Origin: Olavius sp. associated proteobacterium Delta 1
Lineage (GTDB): Bacteria > Desulfobacterota > Desulfobacteria > Desulfobacterales > JAFDCJ01
Assembly (NCBI GenBank): GCA_902749685.1
Contig: CACVKW010001192.1
Coordinates: 59,200 to 123,199, forward strand
Length of the DNA stretch: 64,000 bases
Direction of reading: 5' to 3'
The position numbers were made by a program, and so were the translations under genes. Below, in pieces: positions 8,711 through 16,900 of this stretch (position 1 is the first letter of the stretch; every line of letters starts with the position of its first letter). A model generated the notes under the pieces. That model saw nothing but the letters and a program-made list of their open reading frames with translations. It was not told where the DNA came from and ran no database searches.

Positions 8711-8770
8711 TGCGCGGCCGCCTGCGGCGGCAATAAAGGGTAAAAGAAAAAAAGTGCAAAGGGCTAAATC
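8711..8770 (-). promoter_or_regulatory. DGR post-VR1 flank with GC hairpin
   Basis: Downstream (coding sense) of VR1. The hairpin GCCGCC-TGC-GGCGGC is at 8717-8731, followed by a purine-rich tract and GGGCTAAATC next to the repeat. The same arrangement stands next to VR2 (13910-13969), with different loop bases but a paired stem. In the Bordetella phage DGR a hairpin/cruciform just after the variable repeat aids target recognition; the same role is inferred here. A similar hairpin also occurs at 7374-7386, so the motif is not unique to the DGR. Confidence 0.6.
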
Positions 8771-9777
8771 CTGGCGCAACGAAACCCGATATCGCTGTCG
8801 CGGTAGAGCGGGAAGATGCTGTCGCGGACCGCGCTACGGCAGATCCGAGCTGAATCGATCCACGAGCCGCCACGCAAAACAGGAATTTTCCGCTTTTTAT
8901 CCTCAAGAGCTGCTATATATTTTTTCAAATCTTTTTTTCTATAGAGTTCTTCCAGATTGGTATCGTACTCAAAATCTTCCACCACAAGTTTCCGATGGTA
9001 GTCGCTGGCGGTCCACTCCCAGACATTGCCGGCCAGGTCCGCCACCCCCTCAGGCGTTTGGCCGATTTTAAAGATTCCTGCTGCCGATGTTTTTTCGAGC
9101 TTCGTATCATCATAGTTGCAATGGTCAGGTGTGATCTCCTTGCCCCAGGGGTATTTCCTTTTTTCATTGCCGGCGGCCGCAGCCTGCCATTGGACCTCTG
9201 AGGGCAGGAAATAGGTATGGCCGTCCTTTTGCTCGGTAGTGAGCCAGCGGCAAAAGGCATCGGCCTCGTACCAGCACACCCCCACCACCGGTGCATTGGG
9301 GCATTTCCAGCGCCGTTCGTCCCAGAACATCGGCTGCTCCGGCGTGTTTTGTTGCCGCCACTTTTTCCCTTCCGGGCTCCAAAACGATTCCGTCGTATAC
9401 CCCCCGGCGGCCTTGAACTCGGCAAACCAGCTATTGGTTACCGGGTATCGGCTGATTTCAAAGGGCTCGATGGTGTGCGGCCCCAATTCTTCAAGATCAT
9501 AGTCGCCGCCCTCGATGGCCGCAAAGGTCTGCAACTTCCGTGTATCGCCCAGCCACCCCAGGGTTTCGCCGGCATCGGCCAGGGCTTTGGGCTCGGCGCC
9601 CTCATCGATGATCTCGATCAGCCTTTGCCGTGCCAGCGACGCAACCCCGGCTTCCCGGCGTTTTTCATGAATATCCAACAGGGACCGGCAGGCCAGCCGC
9701 CAGCGGCCAAACGGCACTGTATCACCCGTGTTCAGCGCCTTGGCCACGATGTCATTGGCCACTTTTTTATGTTCCAT
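8764..9777 (-). CDS. DGR target protein 1, C-terminal part (formylglycine-enzyme/C-type-lectin fold with VR1)
   Basis: This 337-residue frame is in register with 9814-12090 and separated from it only by the TGA at 9814-9816 and 12 further codons. ATG 9777 is just the first available start and has no good ribosome site. The region carries an FGE-sulfatase/SUMF1-type domain: GGDYDLEELGPHTIEPFEISRYPVTNSWF, then VGVCWYEADAFCRWL, LPSEVQWQAAAAG, DLAGNVWEWT and the final LRGGSW ... GFRCARI. The last 38 residues are written by variable repeat VR1. In DGR targets this C-type-lectin-like fold displays variable residues on a rigid surface. Unless the stop is read through or translation restarts, this part is cut off from its NACHT module. 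Confidence 0.85.
   Translation of the reverse strand: MEHKKVANDIVAKALNTGDTVPFGRWRLACRSLLDIHEKRREAGVASLARQRLIEIIDEGAEPKALADAGETLGWLGDTRKLQTFAAIEGGDYDLEELGPHTIEPFEISRYPVTNSWFAEFKAAGGYTTESFWSPEGKKWRQQNTPEQPMFWDERRWKCPNAPVVGVCWYEADAFCRWLTTEQKDGHTYFLPSEVQWQAAAAGNEKRKYPWGKEITPDHCNYDDTKLEKTSAAGIFKIGQTPEGVADLAGNVWEWTASDYHRKLVVEDFEYDTNLEELYRKKDLKKYIAALEDKKRKIPVLRGGSWIDSARICRSAVRDSIFPLYRDSDIGFRCARI
8771..8883 (-). repeat. DGR variable repeat VR1
   Basis: 113 bp aligned without gaps to the template repeat at 12302-12414. I count 17 substitutions, every one at a position that is adenine in the template (coding sense). The encoded segment runs from PVLRGGSWIDSARIC to IGFRCAR. The first 20 bases at the 3' (low-coordinate) end are invariant and act as the likely initiation-of-mutagenic-homology region. 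Confidence 0.96.
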
Positions 9778-9813
9778 GCTTAACAGGCCGATATAAAGCT
9801 CGATGGCCTCTTT

Positions 9814-12090
9814 TCACCAACTTATACCCCAATAGGGTTCAATGGCTTTGATTCGGTCGGAGAAGTTGTCTGCCACAAAATGGGCTGCCAGGAATTCCTG
9901 GAAGGTCAGGTGCCAAAACCCGTACTGGCCGTTTTCGTACTTTAATAACCCGCAACGGGGCTCGATTTCATCAAACAGGTTTTGGATCCTTTTCCGGTAA
10001 CCTTCCCGGGTTTCATCGGCCTGTATTTGATCAACCTTTCTAAAATTTTCGATGGCGGTCTCCCGATCCACCAGGGACAGGTTTTTGGTGTGCATGTGAT
10101 GGGCGAGTGATTTGAGGAAATCATGAACTACCTCGGGATCATCAAATCGTCGATACAGCATGTTATCGATGAACTTTTTGTATAGCTCGGCCCGCTGCCC
10201 GGGCAGTTCTTTGCCGTCATAGTATAAGATGCAGACCGCCGTCAGCATCAGCGGATTATCAATCAGCCCCTCGATCGCCGGATGGGACTTGATTTCCGCG
10301 ATCATGGCTTCCGCATTTTTCAGGCTTAAGGAATAACTTGCCTGGAAAAGATACGAAAACCACTTGTGGATGAAATCCCTTATCTGCTCCATGGTGAGCG
10401 ACAGAATCCTGGCAAGACTGCGGCCGAATCTTTTTAGCGGCACCTCGGATATGCCGTGGGGCCGACCGGTCAGCACAATTTTATTACCGGGATATTTGAT
10501 CATCAAATCGGCAAAGGCGTTAACGATCTTGTCCCTTCGCTCAAGCCGGATCTCATCCAGGCCATCGAGCATGATTAAGGTTTGCTTTTTTTCCAGAAAA
10601 TTCTCTAGGGTATGAAAATCGATAATTCCACTGACTTTGCGCTTAAAATACCAGGCTAAATACGCATCCGCCGAAAAGTAATCCTGACGGCTAAATTCAG
10701 GATCATCGAAAATTCGCTCCAATTCCTTTAATAAAATGAGCACCGGCAATAATTCGCAGTTCGGTTCGAAGTGACATTCCTTTGGTTTTTTACTTGCCAG
10801 GCAGAAGGCCAGGTGTTTGAGCAGGGTCGTCTTGCCCGAACCGGGGTGTCCTTCAATCAGGGTTGACGGGTTTTGTGCAATCAGAGTCTCCAATTCCACG
10901 GGCTTCTGCCGGTCATCGGGAGCTGCTGCCTGGACCTTTGATTGATCCTCTTTTTTCGGATCCATTGCGTACAGCGGAATAAAAATCTCAGGAAGACGGA
11001 CAACAATGGCCTGCCCCTTGCCCTGGAGCCTTTCGGTTTCCATGTGACCGTAATTTTCTATAATCCATTGGCAGTAGGCAGCCGGCCATTCATTCTTTAA
11101 TTTGGTTGGTTGTTTGGGAGAAGCCTTTGAGGACGAATCCCGGAGCGGCAGCTCCGCCATCCCGTCCTGGCCGGTCTCCCCATCCAGCACCCATTGGCGC
11201 CGGGTCTTGTCGAACTTGCGGAAGTTCAAACGAATGCGGTTAGACTCCCAATCAATGCTGAGGTGCTGAAACCGGTTGGGAAAGTCCGAATCCACACCCA
11301 GGTAGGCGGCCCCGGCCTGGAACTGGAATAGCTTGCCGTCCAGGTCATGGGAATACCCGCCGGCAGCATCGTGCAGATGACCGCAGAGGATGATTTTTTG
11401 ATCCATTTTTCCGCGGCAGATATCCCGGTCCGCCGGCCAGAGCCAGGCCAGGGGATGATGAAAGAGAAAGCTCGTCTGATCCGTCTTGCCAAGCTTGGAC
11501 GCTGCCTCCAGGGCCTTGATCAGTTGATATTCACCAATGGCGATTTCCCGCTCATCCGGCGATTTGCGGCACATCCAGGCCGAGTTCAGGCCCACCATTG
11601 AAATCGTTTTGCCGCAGCGGGCCGTGTAGGACGTGACAAAGGGCACCAGGCGGTTGTCAAGCGGCTTTAAATGCGGGAATTCTGATTCGATAAAGGCAAA
11701 GTAGGCGTCCATGCCCTTGAGCAGGTCGGCCCGGTAGTCAGGATCTTTCAGCTCGTGGTTGAGTTCGGTCATGTTTTCGTAGACCGGAATATCTTTGGGC
11801 CTGTATTTCCTGCGGTTGACATCATGATTGCCGGGTACGATAAAGAGTCGCTCCCGCGGGAGCTCAAGCGCCTTGAGCAGATCATTGAAAAAGATTTTCA
11901 CCTGCACGTATTCCGCCTCCTGACCGCTTTTGGCAATATCTCCGGTCACCACGACGATTTCGGGCTTCAGTCCATTTTTGCGGTCTTCTTTCACCCGCGC
12001 AAGGAGCGCTCCCAGTACGGTGTTCTGACCGAAGGTATCCTTAACAGAGAGGTGAAGATCGGAAATGTGGAGGATTGTGCATTCATCCAT
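9814..12090 (-). CDS. DGR target protein 1, N-terminal part (metallophosphoesterase-NACHT), ended by a premature TGA
   Basis: From ATG 12090 (MDECTILHISDLHLS) this frame encodes about 758 residues. A frame open to 12195 is possible, but homology starts at 12090. First comes a calcineurin-like metallophosphoesterase: ISDLHLS, VVTGDIAKSG, VPGNHDVNR and CGHLHDA supply the metal-binding Asp, His and Asn. Then a NACHT NTPase: Walker A GHPGSGKTT, Walker B LIMLDGLDEI, then LTGRPHG. Then a helical arm ending WHLTFQEFLAAHF. The paralogue at 13963 continues through Trp where this copy has TGA (9814-9816), after PYWGISW. The missing half follows in frame at 8764-9777. Treat as a disrupted or readthrough-dependent gene. 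Confidence 0.88.
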   Translation of the reverse strand: MDECTILHISDLHLSVKDTFGQNTVLGALLARVKEDRKNGLKPEIVVVTGDIAKSGQEAEYVQVKIFFNDLLKALELPRERLFIVPGNHDVNRRKYRPKDIPVYENMTELNHELKDPDYRADLLKGMDAYFAFIESEFPHLKPLDNRLVPFVTSYTARCGKTISMVGLNSAWMCRKSPDEREIAIGEYQLIKALEAASKLGKTDQTSFLFHHPLAWLWPADRDICRGKMDQKIILCGHLHDAAGGYSHDLDGKLFQFQAGAAYLGVDSDFPNRFQHLSIDWESNRIRLNFRKFDKTRRQWVLDGETGQDGMAELPLRDSSSKASPKQPTKLKNEWPAAYCQWIIENYGHMETERLQGKGQAIVVRLPEIFIPLYAMDPKKEDQSKVQAAAPDDRQKPVELETLIAQNPSTLIEGHPGSGKTTLLKHLAFCLASKKPKECHFEPNCELLPVLILLKELERIFDDPEFSRQDYFSADAYLAWYFKRKVSGIIDFHTLENFLEKKQTLIMLDGLDEIRLERRDKIVNAFADLMIKYPGNKIVLTGRPHGISEVPLKRFGRSLARILSLTMEQIRDFIHKWFSYLFQASYSLSLKNAEAMIAEIKSHPAIEGLIDNPLMLTAVCILYYDGKELPGQRAELYKKFIDNMLYRRFDDPEVVHDFLKSLAHHMHTKNLSLVDRETAIENFRKVDQIQADETREGYRKRIQNLFDEIEPRCGLLKYENGQYGFWHLTFQEFLAAHFVADNFSDRIKAIEPYWGISW

Positions 12091-12240
12091 AATAATATTC
12101 GTCTTTAATAATAAAAGGTTACCCAAACCGGGGCTTTCGGCAAACCTACTCACCCCGGGTCGGGCGGGTGATGATTCGTTCGGCGGCGGCATCACCGCCG
12201 ACGCAGGAACCGGGCCATGGATTTAAAGATTGCACGCTCC

Positions 12241-12301
12241 GGGTCTCCGTGGAAAACCGGACTCCGGCACGCATGGTTTGTTTCCCATGCGATTTTAAAT
12301 A
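12241..12301 (-). promoter_or_regulatory. DGR spacer downstream of TR with two hairpins
   Basis: In coding sense this follows the 3' end of the template repeat. It contains the inverted repeats GCATGG ... CCATGC (12271-12290) and CCGGACTCCGG (12258-12268). In the Bordetella DGR the RNA segment following TR is needed for cDNA priming, so these structures are candidates for that role. The assignment is inferred from position only. Confidence 0.45.
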
Positions 12302-12414
12302 CTGGCGCAACGAAACCCGATATTGTTGTTGCGGTTGTTCGGGTTGTTGTTGTTGCGGACCGCGCTACGGCAGTTTTGTGCTGTATTGATCCACGAGCCG
12401 CCACGCAAAACAGG
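12302..12414 (-). repeat. DGR template repeat (TR)
   Basis: 113 bp located 34 bases after the reverse transcriptase stop codon and on the same strand. Read in the target frame it spells RGGSWINTAQNC and RSAVR, then runs of AAC codons (NNNN-P-NN-R-NNN), then IGFRC. The run of AAY codons is typical of DGR templates, because A-mutagenesis of AAY can reach many residues but no stop codon. Both variable repeats differ from it only at its adenines. Confidence 0.96.
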
Positions 12415-12448
12415 CCTCTGGACGACCCGATCCCTATTATTATGAAAC

Positions 12449-13507
12449 TTAGCGTTGAAACACCGCCGAAGACAGGATCTCCTGTCTTAAACCATAACTG
12501 TCGGCATGCTTCACATGGCCGAGCCAGCTATGGATGGAGCGCTGAATATCCCGCAGACCGATGCTTCCATCCTTATACAGTCGGGCCATGATTCTCAACC
12601 TTTTTCTGAAACGCTTCACATTACTTTTTCGGACCCGCATAAATTCCGGATATATCCGGTAGCCGAGAAAATCCACCCCTTCTGAAGTCCGGAATACCCG
12701 GCTCTTCTCCGGATGCAGCCGCAACCGTAACGTCGCCAGGTATTCGGAAATGCTTTGTTTAGTATTTTTGAGTTCATCTTTATCATTGCCGAACACTACG
12801 AAATCGTCGCAGTAACGGATGTAATGCCGGCAGCCCAGGGTTTGCTTTATAAAATGGTCGAAGTCGTTCAGATACAGGTTGGCAAAAAACTGGCTCGTCA
12901 GGTTGCCGATGGGGATTCCCTTTTTGCGGGTGACGGGCGTAAACAGGCCGTCTCCGCCAAAATAGTCCAGGGGGGCGCGGGCCGGCCATTGCTTGGATGC
13001 GATGATTTGTTCCACCAGCCAGAGGGTGTCGGGGCATTTGATTTTATGCCGGACCTGTTCGCGCAGGATGGCGTGATCGATGCTGAAGAAATACTGCCGG
13101 ATATCGCATTTCAGGACGAAGCGGTTTTTGGGCAGAAACTTGCGATAGCGGGCCACGGCCTTGTGGGTGCCCCTGCCCTTGATGCAGGCATAGCTGTCGT
13201 AGATAAAGGATTTTCCGATCAGCGGTTCGATCACGTTGATCAGGGCGTGGTGGATGACCCGGTCCCGGTAGGGTGCGGCGCTTATCCGGCGGGTTTTGGG
13301 GTCATGGATCATAAAATCCGTGTATTCGCCCGGCGTGTAGGTTTTGAACTCCAACCGGCGGATGATGCGGAACAGATTCTGCTCCAGGTTGAGTTCGAAC
13401 AGTGCTGTGGAGCGCCGCAGCCGTTTTCCCCGGCGCGCCTTGCGCGACGCCGTTAAAAGGTTTTCAAAGGCAATGATTTGCGGAAATAGATGGCCGAATC
13501 GTTTCAC
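12449..13507 (-). CDS. DGR reverse transcriptase
   Basis: A 352-residue retroelement-type reverse transcriptase. The catalytic Asp of motif A is in LKCDIRQYFFSID (Asp135), the motif GIPIGNLTSQ is at 198-206, and the polymerase box RYCDDFVVFG (YCDD, 232-235) is intact. DGR enzymes usually have an IGxxxSQ-type motif where other RTs have QGxxxSP; that signature is present. It copies the template RNA into cDNA with errors at adenines. The start is GTG 13507, overlapping the stop of the Avd-like gene by four bases (GTGA), so translation is probably coupled. There is no maturase or endonuclease domain, which argues against a group II intron. Confidence 0.96.
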   Translation of the reverse strand: MKRFGHLFPQIIAFENLLTASRKARRGKRLRRSTALFELNLEQNLFRIIRRLEFKTYTPGEYTDFMIHDPKTRRISAAPYRDRVIHHALINVIEPLIGKSFIYDSYACIKGRGTHKAVARYRKFLPKNRFVLKCDIRQYFFSIDHAILREQVRHKIKCPDTLWLVEQIIASKQWPARAPLDYFGGDGLFTPVTRKKGIPIGNLTSQFFANLYLNDFDHFIKQTLGCRHYIRYCDDFVVFGNDKDELKNTKQSISEYLATLRLRLHPEKSRVFRTSEGVDFLGYRIYPEFMRVRKSNVKRFRKRLRIMARLYKDGSIGLRDIQRSIHSWLGHVKHADSYGLRQEILSSAVFQR

Positions 13508-13890
13508 CGCTGTCTCCCGGACCTGTCGGCAGCGGAGCGGGCATATTTCAGCCAGCCGCCGATTTCAGCGCCGATATCGTCGATATGTCTGGATGCAAAT
13601 TCGTATCTTTTGATGCTCAGGTATTTGAGGTCCTTGGTAAGCCGGACCATATAACGCACGGTTTCGAGCTTGAGATTGGCCTCCCGCAACGCACTCTCCT
13701 TGTTTTTGGAATAGGCGGCCCGGATCAGAAACTCCAGGATATCGAGCAAAGCGGATTGGATGCGGTCCCCCAGCAGAAACCGCTGGCTTTTGGGCAGCTT
13801 TTCAAGGGTCGGAACCATCCAGGCGATCAGATCGTAGGTTTTTGTCAGCGCGCTGATCTCCTTTTTAGCGCGCTCTGCCGGTCGATTCAT
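13504..13890 (-). CDS. avd: Avd-like four-helix bundle protein (DGR accessory variability determinant)
   Basis: A 128-residue, basic, mostly helical protein starting at ATG 13890 (MNRPAERAKKEIS). The segments KTYDLIAWMVPTLEKLPKSQRFLLGDRIQ and LLDILEFLIRAAYSKNKESALREANLKLETVRYMVRLTKDLKYLS are typical of the four-helix bundle (23S rRNA IVP/Avd) family. In the Bordetella DGR, Avd forms a pentameric barrel that binds the reverse transcriptase and the template RNA. It ends inside the RT start codon and follows VR2 by 80 bases, the expected position. A longer open frame upstream overlaps the VR2 hairpin and is not used. Confidence 0.9.
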   Translation of the reverse strand: MNRPAERAKKEISALTKTYDLIAWMVPTLEKLPKSQRFLLGDRIQSALLDILEFLIRAAYSKNKESALREANLKLETVRYMVRLTKDLKYLSIKRYEFASRHIDDIGAEIGGWLKYARSAADRSGRQR

Positions 13891-13909
13891 ATAACACCCT
13901 GAAAAAAAA

Positions 13910-13969
13910 TCGCGACCGCCTTCGGCGGCCCAAAAAGGGTAAAAGAAAAAAAGCACAAAGGGCTAAATC
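13910..13969 (-). promoter_or_regulatory. DGR post-VR2 flank with GC hairpin
   Basis: Counterpart of 8711-8770. The hairpin CCGCC-TTC-GGCGG is at 13916-13928, then a purine-rich tract (AAAAGGGTAAAAG) and GGGCTAAATC adjoining VR2. The flank is conserved with VR1 over about 50 bases, although the template repeat lacks it, as expected for a target-recognition element. Confidence 0.6.
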
Positions 13970-16900
13970 CTGGCGCAACGAAACCCGATAAAGTGGTAGC
14001 GGTCGCTCGGGTCGCCGTCGTCGCGGACCGCGCTACGGCAGTCCCGAGCCGTATTGATCCACGAGCCGCCACGCAAAACAGGTAACTGACGCTTTTTATC
14101 TTCCAGGGCTTTTAGGTATGCATCAACGCCTTTTTCCCCTTCTAATAGCTTTTCTATACTGGCATCGTATTCAAAGTCTTTCATCTGCTGTTTTCTATGG
14201 TAGTCGCTGGTAGTCCACTCCCAGACATTGCCGGCCAGGTCCGCCATCTCCTCAGGTGTTTGGCCGATTTTAAAAATTCCTGCTGCCGATGTTTTTTCCA
14301 GCTTCGTATCACTATAGTTGCAATGGTCAGGTGTGATCTCCTTGCCCCAGGGATATTCGCGTTTATCCTTGCCGGCGGCCGCAGCCTGCCATTGGACCTC
14401 TGAGGGCAGAAAATAGGTATGGCCGTCCTTCTGTTCTGCAGTTAGCCAGCGGCAAAACGCATCAGTCTCGTACCAGCACACTCCCACCACCGGTGCGTTG
14501 GGGCATTTCCAGCGCCGTTCATCCCAGAATGCCGGTTGTCTGGGCTTTTTTTCGCGCAACCACTTTTGGCCCTGCGGGCTCCAAAGGGATTCGGCTTCAT
14601 ACCCCCCGGCCTTTATGAACTCTCCAAACCAGCTATTGGTCACCGGATACTTGGCGATCTCAAAGGGTTCGACGGTATGTTTGCCTAACTCTTCCAGGTC
14701 GTACTCCCCGCCCTCTATGGAAACGAAAATAGCGAGGTTCCGGGGATCGCCCAACCACCCCAGGGTCTCGCCGGCATCGGCCAGGGCTTTGGGCTGGGCG
14801 CCCCTGTCGATTATTTCGAGCAAACGATTACCGGCCTGATCAACAACCTGTGAATCTCTGCGGCTTTGATGAATATCCAGGAGCGATCGGGCCGCCAGCC
14901 GCCAGCGGGCGAAATTGGCTCCATCTGCTGACTTCAATGCCATTGCTATTATATCATTGGCTGTCCGCATGTGCTCGATGCTGAGGTAGCCGATGTAAAG
15001 CTCTAAACTCTCTTCCCACCACTCTTTACCCCAGTAGCTATGGATAGCTGCAATATGGTCGGATGAGTTGTCGGAGATGTAGTCGGCCGTCAGGAATTCC
15101 TGAAAGGTCAGATGCCAAAAGCTGTATTGACTGTTTTCGAATTTGAGCAGACCGCATCGGGATTCGATGTCATCAAACAATTGATCCATGCGGTTTTTTA
15201 ATCCCTGATCTTTTCCCTCTTTGCGCCTTGCGTTAAGCGCGGTGAGGATACGGATGGCAAAATTACGATCAATGCTCCGCTTGCGCTGGGAATGCATTTC
15301 ATATGCCAGATGCTTTAAAAATTGATGAACCCTCTCCGGTTCGTCAAAGCGTCGGTAGAGCATGTTATCGATGAATTTTTTATACAGCTCAGCCCTTTGT
15401 CCGGGAAGCTCCTTATCGTCCTGGTAAAGGATACAGACGGCTGTCAGCATCAGCGGGTTGTCAATAAGTTTGCCAATGGTCGGGTGGGCATTGATTTCTC
15501 CGATCATGGCTTGTGCATTTTTTGCACCCAAGCCGGCACTGGACTGATAGAGATGGGTGAACCATTTGCGGATGAACTCCCTCACCTGGTCCGTGGTTAA
15601 AGCGAGGATCTTCGCGTGACTGCTGCCGAATCTCGTCCGGGGCACTTCGGAGATTCCATGGGGTCTGCCGGTCAATACAATTTTATTGCCGGGGAATTTG
15701 ATCATTAAATCGGCAAATGCATGGACGATTTTGTTTCTTCGATTTAAGCGGACCTCATCCAGGCCATCGAGCATCAGCAGAACACGATGAGACTGTAGAA
15801 AGGATGTGACGGTCTCAAGATCGAAAATTGAAGCGATCTTTTGGCGAAAGTACCAGTCCAAACACAATTCTGCCGAAAACCCTGTTTTGGTATCGACCTT
15901 GGGGCCATCAAAAATCGGATCAAGATCCTTCAACAGGATCAGTACCGGCAATAAATCGCACGATCCGTCCAATCTGCACTCGGTCGGTTTTTGTTCCGCC
16001 AGGCAATAGGCAATGTGTTTTAACAAGGTCGTCTTGCCCGAACCGGGGTGCCCTTCCACCAGCAGTGACGGATTCCGGGAGATGAGGACTTCCAATTCGA
16101 CCGGGTCCTGACCGGCCTCCGATTTCACTTTCTCAGAATCTGGCGTATCCACTTTTTTAGGGTCCAGGGCAAACAGGGGGATAAATATTTCCGGCAGTCG
16201 CGCGGTTATCACCTGTCCCCGGCCTTGGAGCATTTCCGTATCCATATGTCCATAGTTACTCGTAACCCATTGACAGTAGGCTTCCGGCCATTCCAGGATT
16301 AAAGTTGGCTTAACTATTGGACTTTTTAGCTTTTGGGTATCAAAGAAAGGGATTGTTTTCGTCCCGTCGTCGCCGGTTGCACCGTCCATCACCCATTCTC
16401 GTTTAGTTTTATCGAACTTCCTGAAATTCAGATGGATACTGTTGGCCCTCCAATCGATTGTGATATGCTGGTAGCGGTTGGGCCATTCAGATTCTACGCC
16501 GAGATAAGCCGCCCCGGCCTGAAACTGAAAAAGACTGCCGTCCAGGTCATGGAAATAACCGCCGGCCGCATCATGCTGATGGCCGCACAGCACAATGTTA
16601 CGGTCCAGTAATTTTCGGCAGATTCGCCGGTCCGTCTCCCACAACCATGCCAGGGGGTGGTGGAACAGATAAAGCGAGAAATCCGTTTCTCCCTGCTTGC
16701 CCGATTCCTCAAGGGCTCTGACCAGTTGATATTCGCCGATGGCAATCTCGCGCTCATCCGGCGATTTGCGGCACATCCAGGCCGAGTTCAGACCGACCAT
16801 GGAAATCGTTTTGCCGCTCCGGGCGGCGTAGGACGTAACAAAAGGCACCAGACGGCTGTCCAGCGGCTTTAAATGCGGGAATTCTGATTCGATAAAGGCA

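Noticed and set aside
9217..9783. 188-codon plus-strand frame opposite DGR target 1
   Set aside because: Antisense to the FGE-fold domain; the same kind of shadow is seen opposite target 2.
9814..9816. TGA as a selenocysteine codon
   Set aside because: The aligned residue in the paralogue is Trp, the site is not catalytic, and no selenocysteine insertion hairpin was seen just downstream.
12192..12404. 70-codon frame reading through the template repeat
   Set aside because: It exists because TR lacks stops in that frame; TR is a template, and this frame is shifted from the target protein frame.
12755..13456. 233-codon open frame on the plus strand opposite the reverse transcriptase
   Set aside because: It is antisense to the conserved RT motifs and its translation has no recognisable domain; a shadow of the RT gene.
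12449..13507. group II intron
   Set aside because: The RT lacks a maturase/endonuclease region, no domain V-like structure was seen, and adjacent TR/VR repeats identify a DGR.
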